Below are positions 1 to 12,100 of a DNA stretch of 64,000 bases, one piece after another. Source of the DNA: Labyrinthula sp. Ha (taxonomy: Eukaryota; Sar; Bigyra; Labyrinthulida; Labyrinthulaceae). Numbering within the stretch: the first letter of the stretch is position 1; the number at the start of each line of letters is the position of its first letter. The stretch is taken from assembly GCA_015227615.1 (NCBI GenBank), contig JAALGZ010000013.1, positions 682,001-746,000 of the forward strand, in the 5' to 3' direction. The notes below the pieces were generated by a model, which was given only the letters and a program-made list of their open reading frames with translations, did not search any database and was not told where the DNA came from. Both the position numbers and the translations under genes were made by a program.

Positions 1-2219
1 TTGGCATTACTAGAATGTTAACATGACTCATAGGATAATGAAATTTTAATGTTGAATTCCTACAGAGTTTATCTTATCCCGATCTTTTTATGTATTTGAA
101 ATTTCCTGACTAGTTTATTGCCTAACTCGTGAAACTATAATTAATGGTCATTTCTTCCAAGTAATTAGATAAAGTGGTATATAGAGACACATTTTTCTGT
201 ATTCGTCTGCCTATCAAATATGTTAAATTTTCAAATTTTCCTGGTACCAAAATATGTTGGTGCATTCGTGAAACGGGAAATTTTTTGAGAATATATAAAT
301 GTTAAAATTTCTTACTTGTGTTTTCTGGATCACAGTATCTTTTTGTAATAACATAAAACATAGAGAATCTATTCTATCATAAGACAAAAGCTGTTCTGGC
401 CAGTGTCTAGAATTTACTGAAAAACCACTGGATGTTAATAAAATTGGGGTAATATGCTAATACCAGCAAATTCTAGAACAGTTAGAAATCTTAAAACTAG
501 GATTTTATACTTCAAGTTTAAATAATAATAATAAAAGTCCAATCCACGCAGTTCATTACCGGAGCATGTGATATATTTAAGGTAGTTTTTGTTAACTAAC
601 TCCTTCTTTAATTCTCAGCTGGGGTATTTGAACGGAACATAGGCCTGTGTGCCCTATAATAACGAGACCCCGCTCCAAACTCGACAATTTAGGAACACTT
701 GCACCCTAATACTAACGTTATAGTCTCTGGGTAGCATGTCCTAGGTTACCATTTATCTGCTATAACTTTGACATGTAAATAGTCGATAACACGGAACTAG
801 CAATACTAAACGTGTGAAAAAAAAAAGACTCTATGAAGAAGAAAAAGCTTAACTATTTTTGTTTGAGATGGAAGTCAGGTATACTGCACCATATACAAAG
901 TTTCTATTGCTGAAAAAGGGAACCGCTCGATAAATTTATTGTTGTTAGGTTACCACCTTTAAACTATAATTTTATTTAATTGGGTAAAGTAAGACTGCAG
1001 TAATCGTATGTAAGGAATGACGCCAAATAATCCAGAATTTTCTGGGGTCAAATAGTAATAAACCTGGAAGTATATGTTTTTCTAAAATCAACTTATTCCT
1101 ATCTAGCAGCTGTGGCAAAACTAATATGTAGATGGGGCTAACGATAGTATAATTAGTCTCTCTAAACCGTTCCACAGTTAAAGAAAATCTGCACTAATAT
1201 TTGAGCGTGGATAACATGGTATCGTGCCCAATACTAAGGCAGCATGGAATAAAGTATCGTGTCTAACCAGGGAGTGATATCAGTGCCACCTGTGCTGACT
1301 AATCGGCCTTGTCAACGAGTCGGCAGAGTATTTCACAGCCTTTAACGTGAAATATGAATTTTTGTTACCTGTAAACTAAATAACCAGTGCACTTCCATGC
1401 ATTATAACCACCAACTGTTAATCGTAACAAAATAAGTGGCGACATGATTACTAGAGGAAGAAAACCTCCCCAAATAAATTCAAAAGAAATAATTGTTCCT
1501 GGATTAGCTCTAAATTGACTCTATCAAATCTAAGAGCTTGGGCTTCTACTTAAGTGATAGTAAGAGCTAAAACTACTGTACATAATTATACACTCTGTCT
1601 GTATTCTCTGCAGGCAGGCATACTGCTAAAAATCATATATTCTTTTTTTGGTTTTGCTTTGCAAGGGGAAACTAGGGATACTGTTTATTAATAAATGATT
1701 TTAATTTTAACATAACTCTAATTCGTAGGTAGTAATAACTTGGGTTATATCACCGTATATCACAAAGAAAAATCGTTTCGTCATGTACAGATCTTGATAA
1801 GAAGGCTTACATGGTTCGTGAAAGACCAGGGGTTGGACTAAATTGGGTTGCATGGTCCAGGTTGGGAGTCTGGTTGTATAATTACACAATCAAAGAATCC
1901 TCATAACTTATTAATTCAACGGCATGTGATGCGTCCCATTGATGTTAACAATTGTCTCTCTTTTATCAACAAATACAGCTATTAAACAATTGAAACCAGT
2001 GAAGAGAAGACATATAAGACAAGAAAGAGTCAATAAAGTAAAATTTATCCAAATCTTGTTACTGTACCGATACTAATAGTATATTTGGTAAGTGATCTTT
2101 GAGATTGCTGACATGATTTCTGAGTTTGGACTTGGAACACCCTCATTCTAACACCAATAGTTATTTAAAGAAAATATGGAAAACAGACAGCTGCTAATGA
2201 CTTGTTTAAATTTAAAAAA
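1..2219. other. Gene-poor AT-rich flank
   Basis: I see no convincing gene here. Open frames are short (up to about 67 codons), lack recognisable motifs and mostly do not begin at ATG. No repeat or RNA gene stands out. The segment ends at the 3' end of the MYCBP-like gene. Confidence 0.5.
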
Positions 2220-2618
2220 TTATTTCTTAGTCTTTTTTAGATTTTTTTCTTCATTCTTCTTTTCTTTATTTGCCTCGTTTTTTTCAGTTTCAGAAGGTTC
2301 ATCTTTAGTATTCTCCAATTCTGTGATTCTTTCCTGGAGTTCCGTGATACGATTTTTTAGCATCGTATTTTCTTCCTCAAGTGCTTCATAATCTCTTCCT
2401 GTACTCTTTCCAAGAAATTGATTGATAAAAACAAGTGCATCCTGTGGTCTCTCTTCTTGTTCGAACAATTCCACGAGAGCTAAACTGAAAGCAATCTCTA
2501 AAAATACCCCTAGTCAGTGTTTCCACGGCTCCATTGTCTTCCAGATAACTCTTAAATCCACTTTTCTTTTCCTCGATTGTCTATATTCAAATAAAATCTT
2601 GAGAAATACATCGGTCAT
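2220..2618 (-). CDS. MYCBP (AMY-1)/FAP174-like small coiled-coil protein
   Basis: Three exons: 2610-2618, 2508-2580 and 2220-2479, separated by introns of 29 nt (2581-2609) and 28 nt (2480-2507). They give a 113-aa protein. After splicing the N-terminus reads MTDTIEEKKSGFKSYLEDNG, then AVETLTRALVELFEQEERPQ, which follows the MYCBP family pattern of an F..YLE.SG...LTK.LV.LYE.P..P..AL core. A Glu/Lys-rich coiled coil follows (about residues 55-85) and then a Lys-rich tail. In animals the family binds c-Myc and AKAPs; in Chlamydomonas FAP174 is a flagellar AKAP-binding homologue. A role in AKAP/PKA scaffolding in a cilium is therefore an inference. The gene diverges from the PNPase-like gene with 153 bp between the two ATGs. 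The first exon is only nine bases and is the least certain part, though it gives a clean in-frame ATG. Confidence 0.82.
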
Positions 2619-2771
2619 ATCTTAGAGTTCAAAACTCAGCTTAGTACTTTATAACGGACACATCATTCTAACTTCCTTCTTTTGAACAATACCCGTGGAA
2701 AAAGTGTTCCAAATATAGAAGGAATTCTCGTTTCCAAAGTGCCCAAAATAGTTCGAAATACAGAATTGGAA
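2619..2771. promoter_or_regulatory. Shared divergent promoter, MYCBP-like / PNPase-like
   Basis: The start codons of two divergent genes lie 153 bp apart. No ATG in the PNPase frame exists between them before 2772. Both promoters must therefore lie in this short stretch or inside the 5' exons. I see no clear TATA box or other named element. Confidence 0.45.
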
Positions 2772-5027
2772 ATGAAAGCTGCTCAACGGTTACTAAACAA
2801 AACGAAGACGCGAAAGTTTTCTTCTGTATCCAGGAAGAAAGTTATCGTGCCAAAACAGACTAGAATTGAGTATGAGTCAGGACGATTTGCTACGGTAGCA
2901 GATGCTTCTGTATTAGCAAAGTCTTATTCAGTAAACTCATCGGCAAACTCTGAGCAGTGGACGTCAGTTCTGTCAGCTGTCGTATTTGAAAAACCATACA
3001 AAAACTCAGAACATGATAGCGACCAGGTAAAATGGTTCAATCTTGATTTTTCTTGCGATTATAAAGAATATTCTTTTGCCGGTAAGGAACTCCCCAAATC
3101 TGTCCAACGACGCGAAATGAGACCTACACCTTTTGAACATCTCGTATGTTTTTTTGTTTGCCTTATATAGACTGCAAAATTGATGCACAGCATATTAGCT
3201 CCAATATTCCCTCGAATCAGCCCATACGATTTTTCCCTTCAAATCACAAGCAACCTTTTCTCTGTTGCAGAAGATCCAACAGTGATGGATGTTCAAACTC
3301 TCTCGTTAAACTCAGCCTTTGCAGCTCTGAAAATTGCCGAAACACATAAGTTTATGCCATCCTTCTCATATTTACCTGAATTCAGAATTCCTAATCTCTC
3401 GGCTATACGAGTTGGAATACAGAAGAACGGTGAAATTCTGTTTTCACCAAATCTTAACATGCATCAAGACCTTGCTGCGGAAATTTTCCTTGTTGCGGAA
3501 CAAGATCAGAATAAGGCTATAACTCTCCGTTATCTGAATGCAAAAGTTTTGGACAACAATTTTTCTCTTTTACCTTCAACAATTTCCTCTGTTGTTAAAC
3601 GGTCAAGTGGGGTGCTACGAAATTTATTCGAAGTGCAAAATATATTCGTTGATTCTTGTTTGGAAAAAACGTTAACAGATCAAGATGCACTTGAGAATAA
3701 GTTTCCAGAGGTTATAGTGAGTGAAATTCTTGATGAAGTAATAGAGAACACCGAAGAAGAGGCAGCAGAAGAAGCTAACTTACAGGTTGACCCGTATCCT
3801 AGTGCCCAAGGCAGTGCAATAATCACACATGGTGATATCAAAGTGCACGCTTTCGTTACTGTGGATGAGCTTGATAGAGCTCCAGAAATTGAGAGACATG
3901 TTCCTGTAGTTGGGGGAAAACTAAGAAAACCTTTATTTGTTCACCATGAAAACCTGTTTAGAGACAGTAGCCGTGCGGATTTATATATAGGGGAGGTACT
4001 TGAAAGAGTTCTGGAGATCCATGTGTCTAAATTCAGTGTATCGACTAGAACTATACGTATTAATACAATGTGCGAATATGGAAAAAATGATGGAGAAATT
4101 ATAAAATGGTCATTGTTTGCCGCCATGGCGGCGTTAAGATCCAACGAGAGCATTAGAAAGTTAGTTTCAACTGAAGAAGTTTGTATTGCTTCTAGCACCA
4201 CAGATGTCGAGGCCGGAAGAAGCACAAGTTGTGTAGGAACCCACTCTGGAGTTCTTTGGTTCAATTTTCAAGGAAAATATGTGGATCTTAAAGATTTAGA
4301 AGGACTTATCCAAAGAGAGTTTGAGATAGCTAAAAATGATGCAGCAGGTGCGAATCAGCTAGTTCATAATATATTACCAAATTCGGATATGGTTGGCACG
4401 AGCTCACATATGAAATTTTTTGCTGTAGATTCTTCATTTGATGAAGAGTTATTTGAGAAGACTTTTATTTCAAACCAATTAAAGAGTGATTATAAGGTGT
4501 CCATTACAAAAACAGATGAAAATTTTGAAACAGAACAAGAAGATAGGACTGTTAAAGATACAGAAGGGACTGTGCTTGATCTTCAGAGTGGTAACCCAAT
4601 GAACATAACTGATTCTAAATTCAAGCAATACTCTGTCTTTAGAATAATGGACCTGGAGCCTTTTGCAGATACCCAAGGAGCCATAGATTTCCTGAAGCTT
4701 CAAACAGAAAGTATAGAGCCTGGGCAAGTTTTTGAAGGGGCTACGGTTAGGTATGTTAGTGACACCTACGCCTTTGTAGACCTAAAGGAAAACGGAAGAT
4801 CGGCTTTTATGCCTCTTGATGCATTTTCTAGTGTCGGCGATGTCTCAAAGCCTTTGACCAAAAGAATAAGAACTGGGGAGAAACTAGATGTTCAGATAGA
4901 AGAACCCCGTGGCAACGACAAGGGGCTAAGAGCCAACTTAATACCAAAGGTGTCGAAGGTTGATGAAGATATAAACATGAAAGTGGAAAATGCCATGGAA
5001 CGTATGAACAAATTTTTTTCTTCCTGA
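2772..5027 (+). CDS. Polyribonucleotide nucleotidyltransferase (PNPase)-like protein, probably non-catalytic
   Basis: Two exons, 2772-3143 and 3171-5027, flank a 27-nt intron and give 742 aa. The first in-frame ATG is 2772. The N-terminus (MKAAQRLLNKTKTRKFSSVS) is basic and Ser-rich like a mitochondrial presequence. The first RNase PH domain (about 32-235) is clear: an IEYESGRFATVADASVL core, D(Y)KEYSFAGKELPKSVQRRE, then after the splice LTAKLMHSILAPIFP and DPTVMDVQTLSLNSAFAAL. The second RNase PH domain (about 300-480) is very divergent. I do not see the family's SSS(M)A phosphate-binding triad or the D...D.K metal motif after it. A C-terminal S1 domain is recognisable (about 655-700, PGQVFEGATVRYVSDTYAFV), and no clear KH domain precedes it. 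Active PNPases process RNA in organelles. This copy may be an RNA-binding or scaffold relative. Family assignment is firm; loss of activity is an inference from motifs. Confidence 0.82.
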
Positions 5028-5925
5028 GTTTAAGCTGGTTGCCGCTTAAAGAAATGCTGCAAAAGTACTCACAACTCCGAAGCACTGATTCATGTTAGCA
5101 TTTTCTAAGTATTCAGATACCCATTGGAAGTGTTTCCGCATATTGAAATTTTACCATATTCTTAGAGCTTTCAACGTACAGGGATAATGAATGTTTCTTA
5201 TGACCTACCTGGCACACCTTTTATTTAATAAGACGTCTTTTAATAATGCTAAGAGTGTTTCTATCATAGCATTGATACTCGTCAAGAGTTTTTTCTTGCT
5301 CCAGTTTGTACCATATCTAGAAAGCTAAAGACGGGGTGTATCAGTTTTCTTCATATGAGATATTTGGTTTAACACGAACTATGAAAGTAAGTTCATCAGG
5401 GTATTTAGATTGGCCTTAGCATCGCTTGCAGAAAGGTGTAACAACCATTCTAAGATTTTTCAAAGAAGATTGAATCTGAGCTTTGGGGGTCAAATACGTT
5501 GCAACATGGTTTCATTTCGGGCACTAATGATAGGGTGAAGTGTATAGTGCTATAACACCAGCACTGTAACATGATAATATAAGGGCACTCAAACCCATGT
5601 CCTTTCATAGTTTACACAGTAGGCTGAGTACCATGTAGTTAGTCACAGTTAAACTCTGCATCATCGCCATACAATGAATATCTTCTATATTTGAAGTCAC
5701 GGTCCCTGCACATTAAAAATTTAGTTTAGGTTCTCGGAGCTTTTTCTTCTCCAAAGTTGAAAGTAGCTGATGTACCGCATTTTATATACCAGCAGATCCA
5801 CATTGCATAGTTAAGTTCACTAGAATTGAAAGTGATTCCAACCACCTGAAGTGAGTGGAAACTAAAGGTGCTAATCAGAATATTAATATTAAATACACAA
5901 CCGACCCAAAAAGTAACTACAAAAT
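5028..5925. other. Intergenic, between convergent 3' ends
   Basis: About 0.9 kb of AT-rich DNA between the stop of the PNPase-like gene and the stop of the EF-hand gene. I see no open frame of interest, repeat or RNA gene. Confidence 0.5.
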
Positions 5926-8299
5926 TTAGGGTTCAGGTTGGTTCTGGCGTTTTTTTTGTAGCATATCTATTATCTCTTGTAAACTTGTTGCTGGTGGAAA
6001 TAATACCATATTGATTCTAAATTCCTCAAAACTCAGTTTCCCATCTTTCTCAGCATTTTGAGCACCTTCCATCCAATGTATAAGATGCTTAATTTGATCG
6101 TCAGTTGCTTTAAGGTTAACAATTCCATTCTTCATAGCTGCTTTCAACTCATCTACCGTTAAATAACCGTCCTTTCCTACATCAATCTCATCAAACATTT
6201 TCTTGAGTTCAACTTCTCGTTCCTTTATGTATTGTACAAACTCAGTCATCGATACTTTTCCATCCTTATTCTTATCGCAAGCTTCGTACGTCTTTCTAAC
6301 CGTATGGGCAGTCCAAGGTATACGCAAACATTTCAGTCCTTTCTTGAAATCTTGCTCATGAATCTCTTCATTCTGTCTATTTGGATTCAACCCAGAGCCG
6401 CGCAAAGAAGATTTTGGACGTGACTTTCCACTAAGAACAAGATACAACGCTTCATTTGTCATGTTGCAACTTAATTTATCATACTTATCCAAACTTCCAA
6501 CACCAGTCTTTGGAATAGGTCTCTCTGTTTTTTCGGTCAGGTCATTGTCTATAAGAAACGACCCATCAATTTGTTCTATTGCGTTATTGACCAAGAATTC
6601 TTGCATCTCTGTATCCGTGTATGTTTTTTCTAGAGCCTGGAATGTTTCTTCATGATGCAAATGGACGCCGGCGAGTTCCGAAAAACTCCTAAGGCTTTGC
6701 ATAGAGGCTTGCCTATCTATTTTTGGAGTAGGTTCATCGTCTTCAACAGCTTCTACAGGGAGGGTATCTTTTCCGAGGTTTGTATTTATCTTTTTTTCAG
6801 GAGGATAGAAAGCCTCAGCCGGTGCTGAGTCAACCTCCTCAATGGGCTCTTCCTTAGGTTCAGGAATCATATGCGTATTCCTTGCAGCAAATGGAGTGGG
6901 TACCGAACTACGACCAGTGGTCTGTTGGTTACGCGTTTGATTTAATCTGGAATTTGTTGCCGCGGACTGTAAGTTTTGAAGGTTATTTTCAATTGCGTCA
7001 TTCATAATATTAAAACCTGAAGGAAACAATCCAGAACCAATTCCAAGGGAATCACTGGAAAAGTTAATGGAAGACATCCAATTCTTTTTGAAAGCTTCTA
7101 GTGGAGGGTTTGGAGTGGAGTTGTTTTGGACAACATCGTTTTGATTCATTGTTCCAGAAAGTCCAAACCCAGCCAAGCTGGCAAAGCTTAGCTGCTTTGC
7201 TAGAAACTGGCTGTTTAAATTATTGATCAAGTTCGTTTGCGCCAGGCTAGCTCCCAACAGATCAGAACCAATATTCAGTGAGCCCAAATTAGCAGTAGCA
7301 CTTATAGAAGGAAGATTTTCTGCAAGTTCATTCAATTTTGCAACAGGTATTGAGAATGAGTTTGATGCTAAAAGTGGATTAACTCCAGGCTGAGGAAAAA
7401 CGTTAGGCATAGATACCTCTGGAGGAGGCTCTTCAAATCTTTTGCGTTTATAATTCTTCTTCTCCGTGATAGCCTCCTCCATCGGAGTGACACCCTCAGT
7501 ACCTAATAAAATAAAGAGATATTAAACAAATACTCGAGTGAGACCCATGTTTCATCCACCACTGAATTCTTTCAAATAGTTTCGCGTCAACGTTTAGGTT
7601 TCCTCTACTCATACACATTTGAACATGTGAACATAACTTGCTCTGTACAGTGTGGTAGTATATCCCTATATATAAGCGTCCATTGGGACGCATGCTTGCC
7701 TTCTTAAATTTCTCTCCGTAAATGTTACTTGCCTTTAATTTGCCTAAACTTATCTTGAAAGCCGCCGAGATATTTTCTTGAAGACCGGAACTCATGTCTA
7801 TCATTTCTTCCCCATCATCATCAACAGGACACACCTCGAAGTAGGCGCAGAAAGGACTAGACTCGCCATCTGCATCTCCGTAGTTTGTTTTTAACCCCTT
7901 CCCCTGTTTCTCTCTGTATAAAATTCTGCCTATCCAGACGTGAGAGTTTGCCTCGAAGCAAACAGTAAAGTTGTTTGGTATCAGTAATATTTTATCCTTA
8001 CGCTCTCTCACAAAGCATGAAACGTAGTCAATCGTTCCCAGATTCAACAGGTAAGTAACTTTTCTGTTATTTTTCATCGGACAGCGTGACTTTTCAACGG
8101 TGGTGCCATATTTCCCGCAAACTGTGTCTAAAATTTTCCGAAGTCTTTGACGGGCTTCCTTTGTCTTATTTGGGTTCGAAGGACTATGTTTCCTATTCCC
8201 TTCATGTGCAACCACATGGGGTACATGCATGGCTCGCATTCTATTCTTATCTCCAATCGCAACTGCGGCGTCTTTTTTTCTTTTTTCCACGATCTGCAA
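5926..8299 (-). CDS. Large protein with C-terminal EF-hands and a novel N-terminal domain
   Basis: Two apparently separate frames join across a 31-nt intron (7503-7533): exon 7534-8299 continues into 5926-7502 with sense HGSHSSTEGVTPMEEAI, giving up to 780 aa. The frame is open to 8299, but the first ATG in it is 8239. A tiny upstream exon (8335-8358, MLSSAHKS) would join in frame but needs an atypical 41-nt intron, so the true start is unresolved. The N-terminal ~250 residues are basic and then folded-looking, with LLIPNNFTVCFEANSHVWIG and GRLYIGIYYHTVQSKLC; I do not recognise the domain. A possible nuclear signal KKNYKRKRFEEPPPE and a long Asn/Ser-rich middle follow. The last ~130 residues carry three EF-hand loops (DKNKDGKVSMTEF, DVGKDGYLTVDEL, AEKDGKLSFEEF). 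The first two have the usual acidic positions; the third is weaker. Calcium binding is likely; the rest of the function is unknown. Confidence 0.72.
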
Positions 8300-8359
8300 A
8301 TTATGCAGTTTCTTTTATTTCGTTGTATTTCAACGGACTTGTGTGCTGAAGAAAGCATA

Positions 8360-9899
8360 ATTGGGCCATAAGACCCTCATAGATTCACACTGAGACGTAC
8401 GAGAAAGAGAAAATATCTCGAAAGCTCTTTCCTAGCCAGTGTCCTTAATAAATTCGCGAGATGTCATTGATTAGTTCAGAGTCTCGGGACTATTGTAGAA
8501 ATTACTCTGATAGGACTTAAACGTTTTCTGACAGATGACAGATGATCTATAGCAGAATACTGTAAGAGTACCGTAAGATATTGTAAGGAAATCTTACAGG
8601 TTAAAAACAAGAAAAACTATTTCAACCGGTACAATGATGTTCCAAAGAGATTGTTACCTAGAAGTACGTTTGCCGCTCAGTTTTTTATATTGTGCTGTGT
8701 CCACTGCCAAGGGGTGGGTCAAGCACTTAACTGATAGTATATCCGAAATTGGGAAGATAAGGTTTATCTAAAGATAGAGCTAACAACAAATAAACCAGTT
8801 GCATATTTGCTATTGCTGAAAGAATTATACAAAATAAAGGTGAATCCTTCGTTGAACGAAACAACAATAAAAATAACAAACTATAATTGTAAGATAGCCA
8901 GAGAGAGTGAGCACTGTTTGGCATCACGATGAAAATGAAAACAAAAATAGAAACCACTAGAAAATTATCGAAATAATAAATTTGAAATTAAGAGTATAAA
9001 AGAAACTTAGTATGCTTAGGTGTTTTAACCTTCGTAATATAGAGAGCGAAAGTTTGCTATTAACCACCCTAGTTGATTTTACGATTAGGCTTTAGACGGA
9101 GATGAAAAGAATAGACAGAATCCTTCTTTTGAAGTCTGGAAGCTGGTTATGAATGATGCTTTGGGCAAGCAATAATATGCCGAAAAATGAAAGAAACAAG
9201 ACAATGATTGAATAAAAGGAATGTTCTTGAACCAGCAAGCAAACAAGAGAACTAATTTTTTTAAAAAGAAAAGACAGAAAACTCAACCATATTAATACAC
9301 TGGAAAGAAAAATTTAGAACTATCTTCACTGCGTAAGAAAAAGTGCACCAATATCAGTTCCGTTGAAGTTTATATCTTGTGGCCTGAAAAATTGAAAAAA
9401 ACTTAACATAATAGTTAGCCATGAAACAGATCGGCACTCTGCATTTGTTGTTCATTTCGGCTAGATAATTATGCAAAATCCTACGATGATTACTAAAGTA
9501 GTTTCAAAACAGCTAGACATTAGGTTCAGTACGTTTGGTATGCTCATTGCTCAGATCTCTCCTGATGAGCACTACGAACAATAGGGTACATTTCTCTAAG
9601 CCCTGTTTTCCATAATGTTAAAACAAAAATCCCGAACATTGAAAGTGTTACGACAGAAAAGGGTCAGAGCACTAGTACAATAAAACCACGAGAGAATGTA
9701 AAACAATTATTTTACTTATAAGCATCTCTTTAATCACAATCAGATAACTAGAACTATTGATCAAGAATTGAAAAAAGAAAATGCTCTATGTATTGATTGA
9801 AATGACAACACAAGTGCACTTCTCAAAGATTGAATCTTGGGGACTACTGCAATTAATCATGGTGGAACACACATTTATTCTGAAGATAAGAGGAGTTGT
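8360..9899. other. Gene-poor AT-rich DNA
   Basis: No supported gene. Minus-strand open frames at 8727-8957 and 9092-9286 are hydrophobic and low-complexity without family motifs, and look like chance frames in AT-rich DNA. Confidence 0.4.
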
Positions 9900-10382
9900 G
9901 GGTGGTGGCACAATTGGAGAAAAAATATCAAAACTCAAGTGATATTTTCACATTTTTTGTGTTAGATATATTTTCGACTTTGATATTCCTCATGATGTTT
10001 GAGTTTTTCTATATATACGAATACCTCGAATAATATTTAGGTTACATGATCAAGGGCAAATTTATACATATATAAATCTTTCTTTTTTGCACTATATAAT
10101 AAACGCGTGAAATGGAGCACATGACCCAGGAATAACTAGAGGAAAAGTGGGTCCAAGAATTCATTTCTTGGAAATAGGTGCTGTCTCAGATGGCTTTTTG
10201 GGACAAAGTATAGAGCTAGATAACCGGGTAGGGCACATAGCCATAGTCTTGAGTGATACTCATGATAATATAATAACTCACTCAAAGTGGATGGGAAAAA
10301 CCTCAGTATCAATCAAAGTAAACACATAACCTTCAAAACTCGTTTGATATATAAACATAACGTTGGACGGTACCCCTAATTG
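9900..10382. mobile_element. Dispersed repeat copy 1 (probable non-autonomous DNA transposon)
   Basis: This ~0.48-kb segment aligns in order with a second copy at 36971-37672. Shared landmarks include TATCAAAACTCAA near the left, TCGAATAATATTTAG in the middle and GGGAAAAACCTCAGTATC then AAAACTCGTTTGATAT near the right. The right end reads GGTACCCCTAATTG, the inverse of the left end of copy 2 (CATTAGGGGTACC), suggesting terminal inverted repeats. The left end of this copy is worn. No transposase is visible, so it looks like a non-autonomous or internally deleted element. The boundaries are approximate. Confidence 0.55.
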
Positions 10383-12100
10383 TGGGTAAATGTTAAAGGT
10401 TAAGTCCTGAAATAATTAAGACGCCAATTTCCCTTACAATTAAAAAAATTAATTACTCTAGGAGAGTGGCACGCACTAAAGCCATTCTTTTAATTGCTTC
10501 TGTACTCATTCATCAACTCTACTAAGCTGAGTAATATTCATTTTCCATTAACTCCTAAAGCTTGTCTTCTTACCACTCAACTACGCCTGGTGTCTTTCTT
10601 CCTGGTGCCACCGCTCCTCTTGTTTGCCAAGAAATATTGTTGGTTTCAGGACCAATGGCCAAAAGCTTGCGGCTAGGGATGTAGGGATTCTGAATTAAGG
10701 AAAGTCTTGAAGGGTGAGATGTTATGATACCCAAGAATCTCTCTACAGATTATTAAAGACTTTTGAAGACTCTTTCATTATCGTCAATGAGTTCTTTAGA
10801 CTTTTCGTTAATCAGTTGCTAAATCAGCTTCCCTGTTAGTATCAGAAGAAGCTCTTCTTTACTCTCTAACAAAAATGGTAAGACATCATCTTCTCATTAT
10901 GCCTCAGTAAACTTGTGTAGAAATGGGCACACTCTCTCTCTTGCAGTCACCGGAGTTCTTATCGAAAATACGACTGAGCACTTGATGCGAACTAGCTCTG
11001 TAGTACAACTTGAGACTAAGTATCCATGAAAAGAACACCCACACCAAAGTGACCAATTTTATCCTTGTAATGGGAATATTTCTATTAGAGACTATTGATC
11101 TCGATGCATACAGTTCTAAAAGGGTTAACCAGAAATGTAGTGGGGTACAAGGTATAAGCACTATGTTCTAACAAGCTTCATAAGAAACAATTCTAGTCGA
11201 AGTTGGATTTACACGTTGAGTAAAGGCTATCAATATTTTCAACCCTGTTTGAGGCAACGAATAAGAATTGGAATTCTCTCTTACTCTCCTCTCATTGTGA
11301 TTCACAACATCAACTTAAAATGGATGTTATCAGTTTCTGTACCTTCCCTCCTTTCACTCAGAACGAAACTTTTCATCAATTAAAGCAATATTTTACACAA
11401 AATTATACTATAGTCGGTTATAGAGTACAATTAAACTCCACGTCTATGAAGTAAGAAACTGCTGTATCCAGTTTTGCTTTTTTTTGAAAATACCTTCATT
11501 TCGTCCAAATTGGAAGAGTTCGATTGTAAATAATCTTGTTGCCCCAATTTGCTAGAGGAGCAAGAACTCATCCAGTTTAACCCGTTCTTGATAGATACAT
11601 GTAACCGCGCAAGGAACAGGAGGAAAAACAACTCTCTAAACGATTGGTACTAAAGCATTAAATTAACTAAGCATATCTTGGCGAGAAATCTCTGCTGAAG
11701 CGTATAGAGTCAATACGTGGGACAACGATTCATTCAAGCACGAACAGAATAAATGGAAAACTATCATGAGTATAAGCATGGTTGATTAATAAGAGGAGGC
11801 AGAGTTAAGAACATATTGTATGGTTCAACTTTTTCTTGCCTCTAAAATAGAAGAATATATAGTTGCTACTTGATTTAGCAAAAGCTTGTTTTCTCCTGTA
11901 TCGCCTTTTGATTAAAGTGCAAGCCCCTAAAAAACAAATTGGGAATTTATCAGCAGTAACACAAAATTCCGAAATTTGAATCTAGCTTTGGTTCTTTGGA
12001 AAGAAAATTTTCTAGTAGAATGTGGAAATTGCATCATTACACGATCAATTTCTTGGTTTGAAAACTAGCAATTTTTACTTGATAACCTGTAAGGTTACAA
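10383..12100. other. Gene-poor AT-rich DNA
   Basis: No supported gene. A minus-strand frame at 11431-11631 has a Ser/Lys-rich, coding-like composition but no family motif. It could be a worn coding fragment. Confidence 0.35.

Noticed and set aside
3941-4264. A 107-codon minus-strand frame
   Set aside because: It lies opposite the PNPase-like exon, whose plus-strand reading matches a known family. It has no motif of its own.
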